Positions 15,158-22,506 of a DNA stretch of 37,240 bases are shown here, one piece after another. Made by a program: the position numbers and the translations under genes. The stretch is from Deltaproteobacteria bacterium (GTDB taxonomy: Bacteria; Myxococcota_A; Polyangia; Polyangiales; Polyangiaceae), in assembly GCA_003235365.1 (NCBI GenBank), contig QJWJ01000181.1, positions 1 through 37,240 on the forward strand, read 5' to 3'. Under the pieces are notes generated by a model, which had not been told where the DNA came from, searched no databases, and was given only the letters and a program-made list of their open reading frames with translations. Positions within the stretch are counted from its first letter, which is position 1; each line of letters begins with the position of its first letter.

Positions 15158-18100
15158 ATGAATCGAGCAAGGAAATGGCTGGCAATGGTGACACTCAGCG
15201 CGCTGGGAGCCCCGGCGTGCGGTGACGACGCGACCACGCAATTCGAAGACGGCGACGGAGGCGCGGCAGTCGCCGATGACGCCCCGGAACGCGCAGCGAA
15301 CGCATTCAGCGACGGCGGATCGCCGCAGCGACACGCTCCGTCGCAAACCGTCGACGATGCTGGAGACCAAGCGCGAGACACCGATGCCGCTGCGAGTAAC
15401 CCGACCCACGACGACGTCAGTGCTCGCGGTGAAAGCGCTTCTTCGAAGCCCTACGGCGAAACGGAAGAAACCAACGACGAAGATTCCGAAGGTCCCGGCA
15501 AAACGTCGAGCAACGACGAGCAAGGCCAGCTGTCGGGCGGCAGCGAGTCCGCGAGTAAGGCAGTCGCCCCGTGTGCGGCAGGCAATTTCGATCACGACGC
15601 CGACCCGAGTACCGAGTGTCGACCATGGACCGAATGCGTCGCTGGCGAGTACGTGACCGCCGAAGGCTCGGCGAGCCGCAACCGCGTTTGCGCGCCGTGC
15701 CCGTCACAGACGTACAGCACGGGGCCCAACGCCGTGCAATGCGAGGCGTGGACGACGTGCAAGGCTGGCAGCTACGTCGACGAAACAGGGACGGACACCT
15801 CCGATCGCAGCTGTGCACCATGCGCGGCAGGCGAGCACAGTGTCGACGAAAACTCGGCGCGCTGCGTGCCCGAAGCCCAATGCGCGGCAGGAACATACGA
15901 CGATGGTGACGGCCAGTGCGTCGAATGTCAGCGGGGCACGACCTGCCCGGGCGCTGCCGCCACGCCGACGGCGTGCGGCGCCGACGAGTGGGACGGCGGC
16001 AACACGGCCAGCGCTTGCGTCCCTCACACGGTGTGCGCACCGGGCACGCATGCGATGAACGTCCCCGACGCGGCGACCGATCGACAGTGCGCGACTTGCC
16101 CCGCCGGCACCTACGCCGATTCACCCAATGCCGACAGCTGTCAGCCCGTAACGGCGTGCGCACCGGGCACGTTCGTCGCGCTCGCGAGTGACGGCACGGA
16201 AGATCAACAGTGTGTGGCCTGCCCCAACGGAACGTTCTCGGATGTCTCCGACGCAGAGAGTTGCCAGCCATTGACGGCGTGTACGACCGGCACGTTCGTC
16301 GCCAACACGGGTGACGGCGCGGGCGATCAACAGTGTGCCGCTTGCCCCAGCGGGACCTTCAGTGACTCCGAGAACGCAGCTGCTTGCCAGCCGCAAACGG
16401 TGTGCGCGCCGGGCACGCGCGTCGTTCATCACGGCAACGCAACGACCAACCGCGCGTGTTTGGTCTGCGAAAGCGGCACCTTCAGCAGCTCGAGCAATGC
16501 GGCGACGTGCCAACCCTGGACCCAGTGCGCAGCAGACGAAGTGCAGGTCAGCGCCGGCACTGTGTGGGCGGATCGTCAATGCCGTAGCGCGTGGCCCGTG
16601 CAGTTTGGAAGCGCGGGTGAAGACGCTAACGGCACCGTCGCGGTCGCACCCGATGGCAGCATCGTGGTCGCGGGGCACGCCAGGTACGACCTCGATACCG
16701 ACGCGTTCGGGTCCGGCTCTCTGGCGTTCGCACGCAAGCTGGCCGTCGATGGCAGCGTGGTGTGGACGAACTACTCGCCCGCGCAAGGAGGCGACTTCGG
16801 GGTGAGCGCCATCGACGCCGCTGGCGACGTGTTCCTCGCAACCAGCACATCCCTCGACGTGACGGGTTTCACCCATCAGCGTTCGGACATCTACTTGACC
16901 AAGCTTTCGGGCACGACCGGCAGCGAGCTGTGGACGGTACGATTCGGCACGACCGGCGACGACGAGGTCCGCGCCGTGTCCATCGATGCGACGGGCGACG
17001 TGGTCCTCGCCGGCTCGACCAGCGACACCAGCAGCGGTGTGCACGCACTGGTGGCGAAACTGTCGGGCAGTGACGGCGCGGTCAGCTGGAGCTACCAAAC
17101 CGACAGCGGAGGCGCGGACGAAGCCGGCGCCGTAACCGTCGACGCTGATGGCGACGTGGTGTTCACCGGCACGACGTCAGGCGCTTTGGTGCCCAATGGC
17201 AACCTCGGCAGTGCCGATGCGTTCGTCGTGAAGCTTTCGGGCACGACCGGCAGCGAGCTGTGGCTGCAGCAAGTCGGTTCGAGCGCCGCCGATCGCGACG
17301 CGGGAGTAACCATCGACGAGAACGGCGACGTACTCGTCGTGGGCTCAGCCAAAGCCGCGGTGAACGCCGCGACGTTCGAGGGCAACGAGGACGTCTTCGT
17401 CGTCAAACTCTCGGGCTCGGCCGGCGCCGTGCAGTGGACGCAAATGAGCGGCACGGCACAGAACGATTCGGCCCGTGCCATAGCACTCGTCGAAGGGGAC
17501 CCGCTCGTCGTGTTCAGCACCGACGGTGACCTGGGAGACCTGCAATTCGGCAAGGCAGACGTCCTGTTGTGGCAACTGGACGATAGCGACGGCAGCTCGC
17601 GGTGGTTGCATCGTTTCGGGACGATCGCCAGCGACTTCGGAATGTCCGCCTTCTTCGATGCCGGCGTGCTGTACGTCGCAGGCGCGACGGGGGGAGACAT
17701 GACCGGCCAAGGCAGCGCTGGCGGCATGGACGTGTTCGTGGGACGCTTCGACGGCGATCTGCACGCGCCTTGTTTGGCGGGGCAGTACGCCGACACGAGC
17801 GTCCCCTCCGGTTGCAGTGTTTGCCCCGAAGCGACGTACAACGCCGAACTCAACGCGCCGGCGTGCGTGGCGTGGACGACGTGCAACGCCAGCGACGAAC
17901 TCGAAGCGACCGCTCCGACGGCGTTCAGCGATCGCATTTGCCGCACGAATTGGCCCATCCAGTTCGGCACGACATTGCGCGACGAAGTGTCGCTCGTGGC
18001 GACGACCAACGACGGCGATGTGCTGGTCGCCCATCACAGTGACTACAAAGGCGAACGCGATTCGTTCCTGTCGCGCCGCTCGAGCGACGACGGCACCGAG

Positions 18101-19090
18101 CTGTGGACGGTCCAGCTCGACGCCAGCGGCGGGGAGATGTCCTTGGCATCGGGCGAGTACGACGCGGATCGCGATGCGGTAGTCGTGCTGGGCTACGACA
18201 CGCAGACGTTCGTCGCCAAGATCCAAGCCAGCGACGGCAGCCTCGTGTGGTCCTCAGACCTGCCGTCGGCCGGACTCTACGCTGCAGTGGATCCGGCCGG
18301 GGACGTCGTCGCCGTCGGATATGGCTATCTCCCCAACAGCAACAACCCAGACTTGTTCGTATGGAAACTGTCCGGGAGCGACGGCAGCACCATCTGGGCC
18401 CAATCCCACGGGTCGACGGCGATGGACCGCGGCTACGGCGTCGCGATCGACGGGCAGGGCGACGTGTTCGTCGTCGGCATGACAGCGGGCGACTTTGCGA
18501 AGGACAACGCTGGCAACAGTGATGCAATCGTACTCAAACTGTCCGGTGAGGACGGGACACTCGATTGGGCGCGCCAGCTCGGCGCGGACGATTCGGACTA
18601 CGCCTGGCGCTTGACCGTCGACCCGCGGGGCAACCCGATCGTCACTGGCGCGACCGACGGTGCACTGGTGACCGGCGCGTCCGGATCGATGTGGGTGTGG
18701 AAGGGCGACGGCTCCACCGGAGAAGATCTGTGGCTGCAGCAATTCGGCGCATCGCCGAACGAGCGGATCATGGCCTTGACGACGGATCGCGCGGGCAACG
18801 TCTTTCTCACCGGTGACGCTTGGGAGCAGTGGGATAGCGATGGTCCGGTGCCCGTGGGCGGTGATGCCTTCCTCGTGACGCTCGCCGCCAACGACGGCAG
18901 TCGTCTGGATCTGCAGCTGTTCGGCACGACCGAGTGGGAACTCGGACACGCCATCGGCTGGACCGACGACGGCCGGATCCTCGTCGGCGGCACGACCACC
19001 GGCGCGTTTCATTCGTTCACCAACGCCGGGAGTTGGGACGCGTTCGTCCACGTGTTCGACGCGCGAGCCGTTTCGCGTACGACCTGGTGA
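15158..19090 (+). CDS. Giant lipoprotein with two TNFR-like Cys-repeat plus beta-propeller units
   Basis: 1310 residues from ATG 15158, preceded by GGGAAGG; the frame opens earlier without signal character. The signal ends in LGAPAC, a lipobox with Cys near 21. An acidic Ser/Thr/Asp linker covers about 25-150. Then about eight Cys-rich repeats of roughly 45 residues follow ('C-A-PGTF...D-QC-AC--GTFS....A--CQP-T-C'), similar to ephrin/TNF-receptor modules. A first run of SBBP-like beta-propeller repeats comes next ('LSGTTGSELWTVRFGTTGDDE', 'ATGDVVLAG'), then a second shorter Cys region (LAGQYADTSVPSGCSVC), then a second propeller to the C-terminus. No anchor helix follows. It should be exposed on the outer membrane and may bind ligands or neighbouring cells. 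It converges on the caspase operon. Function unknown. Confidence 0.88.
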   Translation: MNRARKWLAMVTLSALGAPACGDDATTQFEDGDGGAAVADDAPERAANAFSDGGSPQRHAPSQTVDDAGDQARDTDAAASNPTHDDVSARGESASSKPYGETEETNDEDSEGPGKTSSNDEQGQLSGGSESASKAVAPCAAGNFDHDADPSTECRPWTECVAGEYVTAEGSASRNRVCAPCPSQTYSTGPNAVQCEAWTTCKAGSYVDETGTDTSDRSCAPCAAGEHSVDENSARCVPEAQCAAGTYDDGDGQCVECQRGTTCPGAAATPTACGADEWDGGNTASACVPHTVCAPGTHAMNVPDAATDRQCATCPAGTYADSPNADSCQPVTACAPGTFVALASDGTEDQQCVACPNGTFSDVSDAESCQPLTACTTGTFVANTGDGAGDQQCAACPSGTFSDSENAAACQPQTVCAPGTRVVHHGNATTNRACLVCESGTFSSSSNAATCQPWTQCAADEVQVSAGTVWADRQCRSAWPVQFGSAGEDANGTVAVAPDGSIVVAGHARYDLDTDAFGSGSLAFARKLAVDGSVVWTNYSPAQGGDFGVSAIDAAGDVFLATSTSLDVTGFTHQRSDIYLTKLSGTTGSELWTVRFGTTGDDEVRAVSIDATGDVVLAGSTSDTSSGVHALVAKLSGSDGAVSWSYQTDSGGADEAGAVTVDADGDVVFTGTTSGALVPNGNLGSADAFVVKLSGTTGSELWLQQVGSSAADRDAGVTIDENGDVLVVGSAKAAVNAATFEGNEDVFVVKLSGSAGAVQWTQMSGTAQNDSARAIALVEGDPLVVFSTDGDLGDLQFGKADVLLWQLDDSDGSSRWLHRFGTIASDFGMSAFFDAGVLYVAGATGGDMTGQGSAGGMDVFVGRFDGDLHAPCLAGQYADTSVPSGCSVCPEATYNAELNAPACVAWTTCNASDELEATAPTAFSDRICRTNWPIQFGTTLRDEVSLVATTNDGDVLVAHHSDYKGERDSFLSRRSSDDGTELWTVQLDASGGEMSLASGEYDADRDAVVVLGYDTQTFVAKIQASDGSLVWSSDLPSAGLYAAVDPAGDVVAVGYGYLPNSNNPDLFVWKLSGSDGSTIWAQSHGSTAMDRGYGVAIDGQGDVFVVGMTAGDFAKDNAGNSDAIVLKLSGEDGTLDWARQLGADDSDYAWRLTVDPRGNPIVTGATDGALVTGASGSMWVWKGDGSTGEDLWLQQFGASPNERIMALTTDRAGNVFLTGDAWEQWDSDGPVPVGGDAFLVTLAANDGSRLDLQLFGTTEWELGHAIGWTDDGRILVGGTTTGAFHSFTNAGSWDAFVHVFDARAVSRTTW
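16901..17263 (+). repeat. 33-bp exact direct repeat inside the propeller coding region
   Basis: Bases 16901-16933 and 17231-17263 are identical over 33 bases (beginning AAGCTTTCGGGCACGACC) and encode KLSGTTGSELW in both propeller blades. The DNA identity, not only the protein similarity, points to recent duplication or gene conversion between blades. Confidence 0.8.
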
Positions 19091-19173
19091 TCGCGGGTTG
19101 AAGCGGGCAGCCCATTGGCTGCCGCGACAACTCGCTCATCGCTCACCCAAACGAAGTCGTATTGGTGAGGGTG

Positions 19174-19217
19174 AGGGTCGAGACGCGCCGAACCACGAGG
19201 CGCCGCGTCTCGACCCT
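19174..19217. terminator. 14-bp perfect hairpin between convergent genes
   Basis: AGGGTCGAGACGCG and CGCGTCTCGACCCT pair without mismatch around a 16-base loop, midway between the stops of the giant lipoprotein (19090) and the caspase gene (19282). It reads as a bidirectional terminator. The core CGAGACGCG / CGCGTCTCG with a 16-base loop occurs again at 30242-30275 in another convergent spacer. Confidence 0.7.
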
Positions 19218-19281
19218 GTAGACCTTTCAACGTTCCCAGATTCGACCCATCGCCCGTACGCGGTGCACACGTTGGATCCGC

Positions 19282-20880
19282 TCAGAAGCGCCAACGTCCG
19301 CCGGCGGCGAGCCACCAGGTGAGCTCCGCGCGTGTTTCGGTGCGCGTCTCGCGGCCCCCCTCGACCTCGCCGCCTTTGAGCAACACCGTCGCGGGGCCCC
19401 CTTCGGCGTGAACCGCCAAACCCTCCCACAGCGGATGCTCCAAACCGAACACCGCGCCGAAACCCGCGCTGGTCGAGTTGCGGTCCGGAGGCGCGGCGTT
19501 TCCGTGGAAGCGCTGACGGTGCCAGGTCGCTTCGCCTTGTACGCCAAACGACAAACTCACCGATTCCAAGTCGATGAAGCGGTGTAGCCCCAGCGCCAAG
19601 CCCAGCTCGTCGTGCGTGCGCGGCGCGGCGTTCTGACTGTCGACGACGCGAATGCGGCTGAGTCGCACCCGGCCTTCGACCGTGAACCAGCGAGTGGCCG
19701 CGGTGTAGCCCACGTTCAAATGAGGGGTCACGCCCTCGCCGTCGATGACTTGACCGCGCGCGCCGCCATAGACGAACGCACCGTGAATCACCTGGGCCTC
19801 CCCACCACCCTTGCGCACCAGGCGATCATAGCGGATCGACTCGTAGTGCCGATCGGCCAGAGCCACGGTTTGCCCAGAACCCAGCTGCACGTCGTAGTTG
19901 CGGTACTCGTCGGCGAGCCGCTCTTGGATGCGGTAGTGCCGCGGGGGCAACGCCACGAGCGCGTTCTCGTCTTGCGGATGCACCTCGGCAACCAGCCCTC
20001 CACCCTCGTAGATCAAGTGGGTGACCGCGTTGCCCAAGCGCAGCAAGCCTTGCCGCGTCGTGTTCTTGCGCGGACGTGTGAGCACCACGTCTGCGCGGCC
20101 CTTCACTTCCCACGAGTAGGTCGGATGCTGTAGCTCCAACGTGCTGCCCGACGACCGCACGGTTTCGGCGTACGCGTACGCGTACGCCTCGGACAACGTC
20201 ACTTCGCCGTTGGCGTTTTCGTCGGCCGCGCCGCGCAGCGCTTGCACGAAGTGGTGCGAGAAGAACGACCCCTGCAGTCGGTCGGACTCCTGGCTCGATT
20301 CGTTGGCCGCGCTGGACGTGATGACCGCGGTGCCTTCTGCCACGGCGGTGTTGACGTCCACGCGAAACTCCTCGGCCGCCGTGACGCCCTTGACGCGCGA
20401 AATGCCACCCGAACGACAGGCGTCGACGACCAACAGCCGGAACTTGGCCGTGGATTGTTTGACCAGGCTGCGCAGCTCGTCGAAGGTGAGATGGCTGCTG
20501 CCCAGGTGCAAGCGGTCGGCGTCGGCGTGTCCGGAGTAGTAGACGATCAGGGCGCTCTGATCCGAACCCTGAGCGCGAATCGCGGCACTGACGCGCCCGA
20601 GCGTGCGGCGGACCGCGTCGGCGTCTTCGTCGGCGAGCTGCACGATGCGATCCGAAGGCACGTCGGCCAAGCTGCGGAACACTTTGGCCACTTCTTGGGC
20701 ATCGCGTTCGGCGAACAACAGGCTCACGTCGTCGGGTTCGCCGTGGTTGTTGCCGATCGCCACGACCCAGGTATCGCGCGGCAGCGCCTCGGCCCGCGCG
20801 GGCAACAGCGTGACCGAGGCAACGGCCAGCGCGGCGGTCCACCTGCAGCGCACCCTTCTGGCGGTTGCCCTGTCGGTCAT
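19282..20880 (-). CDS. Exported caspase-family (C14) protein with C-terminal outer-membrane barrel
   Basis: 532 residues. ATG 20880 overlaps the stop of the anti-sigma gene (ATGA), which fixes the start. Residues 1-31 form a signal peptide (TAALAVASVTLLPARAEA). Residues 36-270 are a caspase-like domain: VVAIGNNHG, the His of the dyad at 118 (YYSGHA, where the family usually has SGHG), and the Cys at 155 (VVDACRSGG). An EF-hand-like ADENANGEVTLSEAYAYAYAE follows the p20/p10 region. Residues ~285-400 are a beta-rich linker. The last ~130 residues alternate polar and hydrophobic strands and end in WLAAGGRWRF, with the C-terminal Phe typical of outer-membrane barrels. The enzyme would sit in the periplasm, tethered to the outer membrane. 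Its target is unknown; the co-transcribed anti-sigma factor is one candidate. Confidence 0.85.
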   Translation of the reverse strand: MTDRATARRVRCRWTAALAVASVTLLPARAEALPRDTWVVAIGNNHGEPDDVSLLFAERDAQEVAKVFRSLADVPSDRIVQLADEDADAVRRTLGRVSAAIRAQGSDQSALIVYYSGHADADRLHLGSSHLTFDELRSLVKQSTAKFRLLVVDACRSGGISRVKGVTAAEEFRVDVNTAVAEGTAVITSSAANESSQESDRLQGSFFSHHFVQALRGAADENANGEVTLSEAYAYAYAETVRSSGSTLELQHPTYSWEVKGRADVVLTRPRKNTTRQGLLRLGNAVTHLIYEGGGLVAEVHPQDENALVALPPRHYRIQERLADEYRNYDVQLGSGQTVALADRHYESIRYDRLVRKGGGEAQVIHGAFVYGGARGQVIDGEGVTPHLNVGYTAATRWFTVEGRVRLSRIRVVDSQNAAPRTHDELGLALGLHRFIDLESVSLSFGVQGEATWHRQRFHGNAAPPDRNSTSAGFGAVFGLEHPLWEGLAVHAEGGPATVLLKGGEVEGGRETRTETRAELTWWLAAGGRWRF

Positions 20881-21674
20881 GGCGGCTGCTTGTTGATCGA
20901 AAACCGCGTCGAGACGCAGCCCTCGGCGCACTGGGGTGCATCGCTCGCGCCTCGGGAAACACAGCTCGGTTCCACGTCCCGGTCGCACAGCACCAGGTGC
21001 AGCATCTCCTGTCCGGGCTTGCCGTCGAGCTGAATCGCACCCGGCAGCAATTCCTTCTCGCATTGGGGTAGGACCGGGTCGGCGGCGTGCTCGGGCAACG
21101 GCCACGCCGTGTACAGAGTCCCGCTCGTTTCAACTCCAACGACGGTCACCCGTCCCCCGCGGGGCAGCGTGACCACGAATCGCAGCGTCGCATCCGGCGC
21201 CACGGGTTCACCACTCACCAGCTCTTCGCTACCCGAAGCCGTCTTGCGCACGACCGCCAGTCTGAGATTGCCCTTGAGACGCGTCGTATCACGCAGGTCG
21301 CCGGGCTCGGCGGTTGGGGCATCCTCACCGGGCTTGCTCAGCATCAGCACGAGTGCCCCTGCCGCGGCGAGCGCCGGCGCGGCAACGAGCAACCCCTTGA
21401 GATTCAGCCAAGAGAAACGGCTCGCGGCATGGCGCCGTTCGTTCGCTTCGACCAACCGTCGCAACGCCGCGTGCTCGTCGTATTCCGGCACGGTGGCAAA
21501 GCCGCGCCGGAACGTTTTCAGTCGATCGTTGCAACCGTCGCAGTTGCTGCAGTGCGCCTCGACGCGCTGGGCCTCTTCGCGCCCCAGATCGCCGTTGGCC
21601 AGACCGTCGAGCAGCAGATCGGACGGGCAATCCGAACTGGCGGCGCGCACCTTCTCGAGATCTTCGAACTTCAT
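20877..21674 (-). CDS. Transmembrane zinc-finger anti-sigma factor with DUF4384-like periplasmic domain
   Basis: 265 residues from ATG 21674, which overlaps the sigma gene stop (ATGA). The cytoplasmic N-terminus carries the anti-sigma zinc-finger signature H-x3-C-x2-C at His41, Cys45 and Cys48 (AHCSNCDGC). A helical region follows and a single membrane helix lies at about 93-112 (LKGLLVAAPALAAAGALVLML). The periplasmic part (125-265) has beta strands like DUF4384 domains (LRFVVTLPRGGRVTVVGVETSG, LYTAWPLPE), then three to four cysteines near the end (LCDRD, PSCVS, QCAEGC). It is expected to hold the ECF factor encoded just upstream at the membrane until a periplasmic signal arrives. Membrane topology and partner are inferred from the family and operon. 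Confidence 0.85.
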   Translation of the reverse strand: MKFEDLEKVRAASSDCPSDLLLDGLANGDLGREEAQRVEAHCSNCDGCNDRLKTFRRGFATVPEYDEHAALRRLVEANERRHAASRFSWLNLKGLLVAAPALAAAGALVLMLSKPGEDAPTAEPGDLRDTTRLKGNLRLAVVRKTASGSEELVSGEPVAPDATLRFVVTLPRGGRVTVVGVETSGTLYTAWPLPEHAADPVLPQCEKELLPGAIQLDGKPGQEMLHLVLCDRDVEPSCVSRGASDAPQCAEGCVSTRFSINKQPP

Positions 21675-22180
21675 GCGAGCCTCTCGCTGCCCGGCGCGGG
21701 TTCGAGCACGTCTCTGGCCCAGACACTGAAACGGCTGAGCAGATTGCGCACGGTACGTGAAGAAACACCGAGTATCTGGGCCGCTTCGTCGTGACCCATC
21801 CCGTCGAGGTAGACGTAGACGGCACAAGCGGCCTCGCGTTCATCGCTATTGGCGAGCAGCCAGCGCAGGGTCGCCAACTGATCGGCGGCGGGTGATGAGC
21901 GGCCCTGCTCAACCGGCGCGACGTGGCGTTCGAGCAGCTTGGCGCGGCGCTTGCGGTCGCGGATCTGGTTGAGACAGTGGTTGGTGGTGATGCGATAGAA
22001 CCAACTGGTCTTGCCTTCGCCGTCTTGCAGATCGTGCTGATTGAGCACTTTCATGAAGATCTCTTGAACGGCTTCATCCGCATCCGAGTCGTTGCCGAGC
22101 AGAGCCCTGGCGCGACGCCGTACCATCGGGCCGTAACGCCAAAAGAGATCGGCAATGGTGCTCGGGTCTGCCGTGGCCAT
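21671..22180 (-). CDS. ECF sigma factor of the caspase operon
   Basis: 169 residues from ATG 22180 (MATADPSTIADLFWRYG). Region 2 spans about 8-80 (NDSDADEAVQEIFMKVL, then TSWFYRITTNHCLNQIRDRKRR). Region 4 spans about 103-155 (EAACAVYVYLDGMGHDEAAQ, then ILGVSSRTVRNLLSRF). Length and domains are those of a standard ECF factor. The open frame continues upstream to 22564, but that part reads through the promoter and lacks protein character. No Shine-Dalgarno sequence precedes the ATG, consistent with a nearly leaderless mRNA from the promoter at 22190-22218. It is the first gene of a three-gene operon with 4-base overlaps. Its regulon is unknown. Confidence 0.9.
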   Translation of the reverse strand: MATADPSTIADLFWRYGPMVRRRARALLGNDSDADEAVQEIFMKVLNQHDLQDGEGKTSWFYRITTNHCLNQIRDRKRRAKLLERHVAPVEQGRSSPAADQLATLRWLLANSDEREAACAVYVYLDGMGHDEAAQILGVSSRTVRNLLSRFSVWARDVLEPAPGSERLA

Positions 22181-22506
22181 CCACGGGGGATTAGAGGGCC
22201 TGCGCGGCCACGTGACAAGTGTGCATGGGGAGGTCATCGGCACGCGGGGCTCGGTTTGCGCCCGACGATCCCACACCCACCTGTTGTGAAACCGGCAATA
22301 TTCCGGCTCGGAGCGTCCGATTCGTGGTGCTTCGGTTTGGAGGTGCGCCGTCGCAGGACACCTCGCGCCCACCATCGCGAGGTGCAGGCCAGCTTTTTCG
22401 ACCGAGTGCCCACGGCACCGACCAGATGTGGGCCCAGTTGTGATAAGGCACCCTGCCTCAGCTGGCCGACCGAGCCGCATAGGACTGAAGGGAAGATAAT
22501 CGTCGC
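22181..22506. other. Divergent spacer between the sigma operon and a lipoprotein gene, 326 bp
   Basis: It holds the sigma-70-like promoter described separately at its left end. Near the middle, 22292-22306 reads CCGGCAATATTCCGG, a near-palindrome with an AT core that stands out in this DNA. I found no pair of GAAC and CGTC boxes at ECF spacing. No gene or RNA is evident. Confidence 0.5.
22190..22218 (-). promoter_or_regulatory. Sigma-70-like promoter giving a near-leaderless sigma/anti-sigma/caspase mRNA
   Basis: On the minus strand TTGTCA (22213-22218) and TCTAAT (22190-22195) each differ from consensus at one position and are separated by exactly 17 bases. Transcription would begin only about 2-4 bases before ATG 22180. 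The lack of any Shine-Dalgarno sequence fits this. It implies housekeeping control of the operon, though an ECF-driven promoter could lie farther upstream. Confidence 0.6.

Noticed and set aside
20169..20186. CGTACG tandem repeat as a regulatory repeat
   Set aside because: It encodes the AYAYAY stretch of the caspase-family protein, a feature seen in this protein family, so coding constraint explains it.
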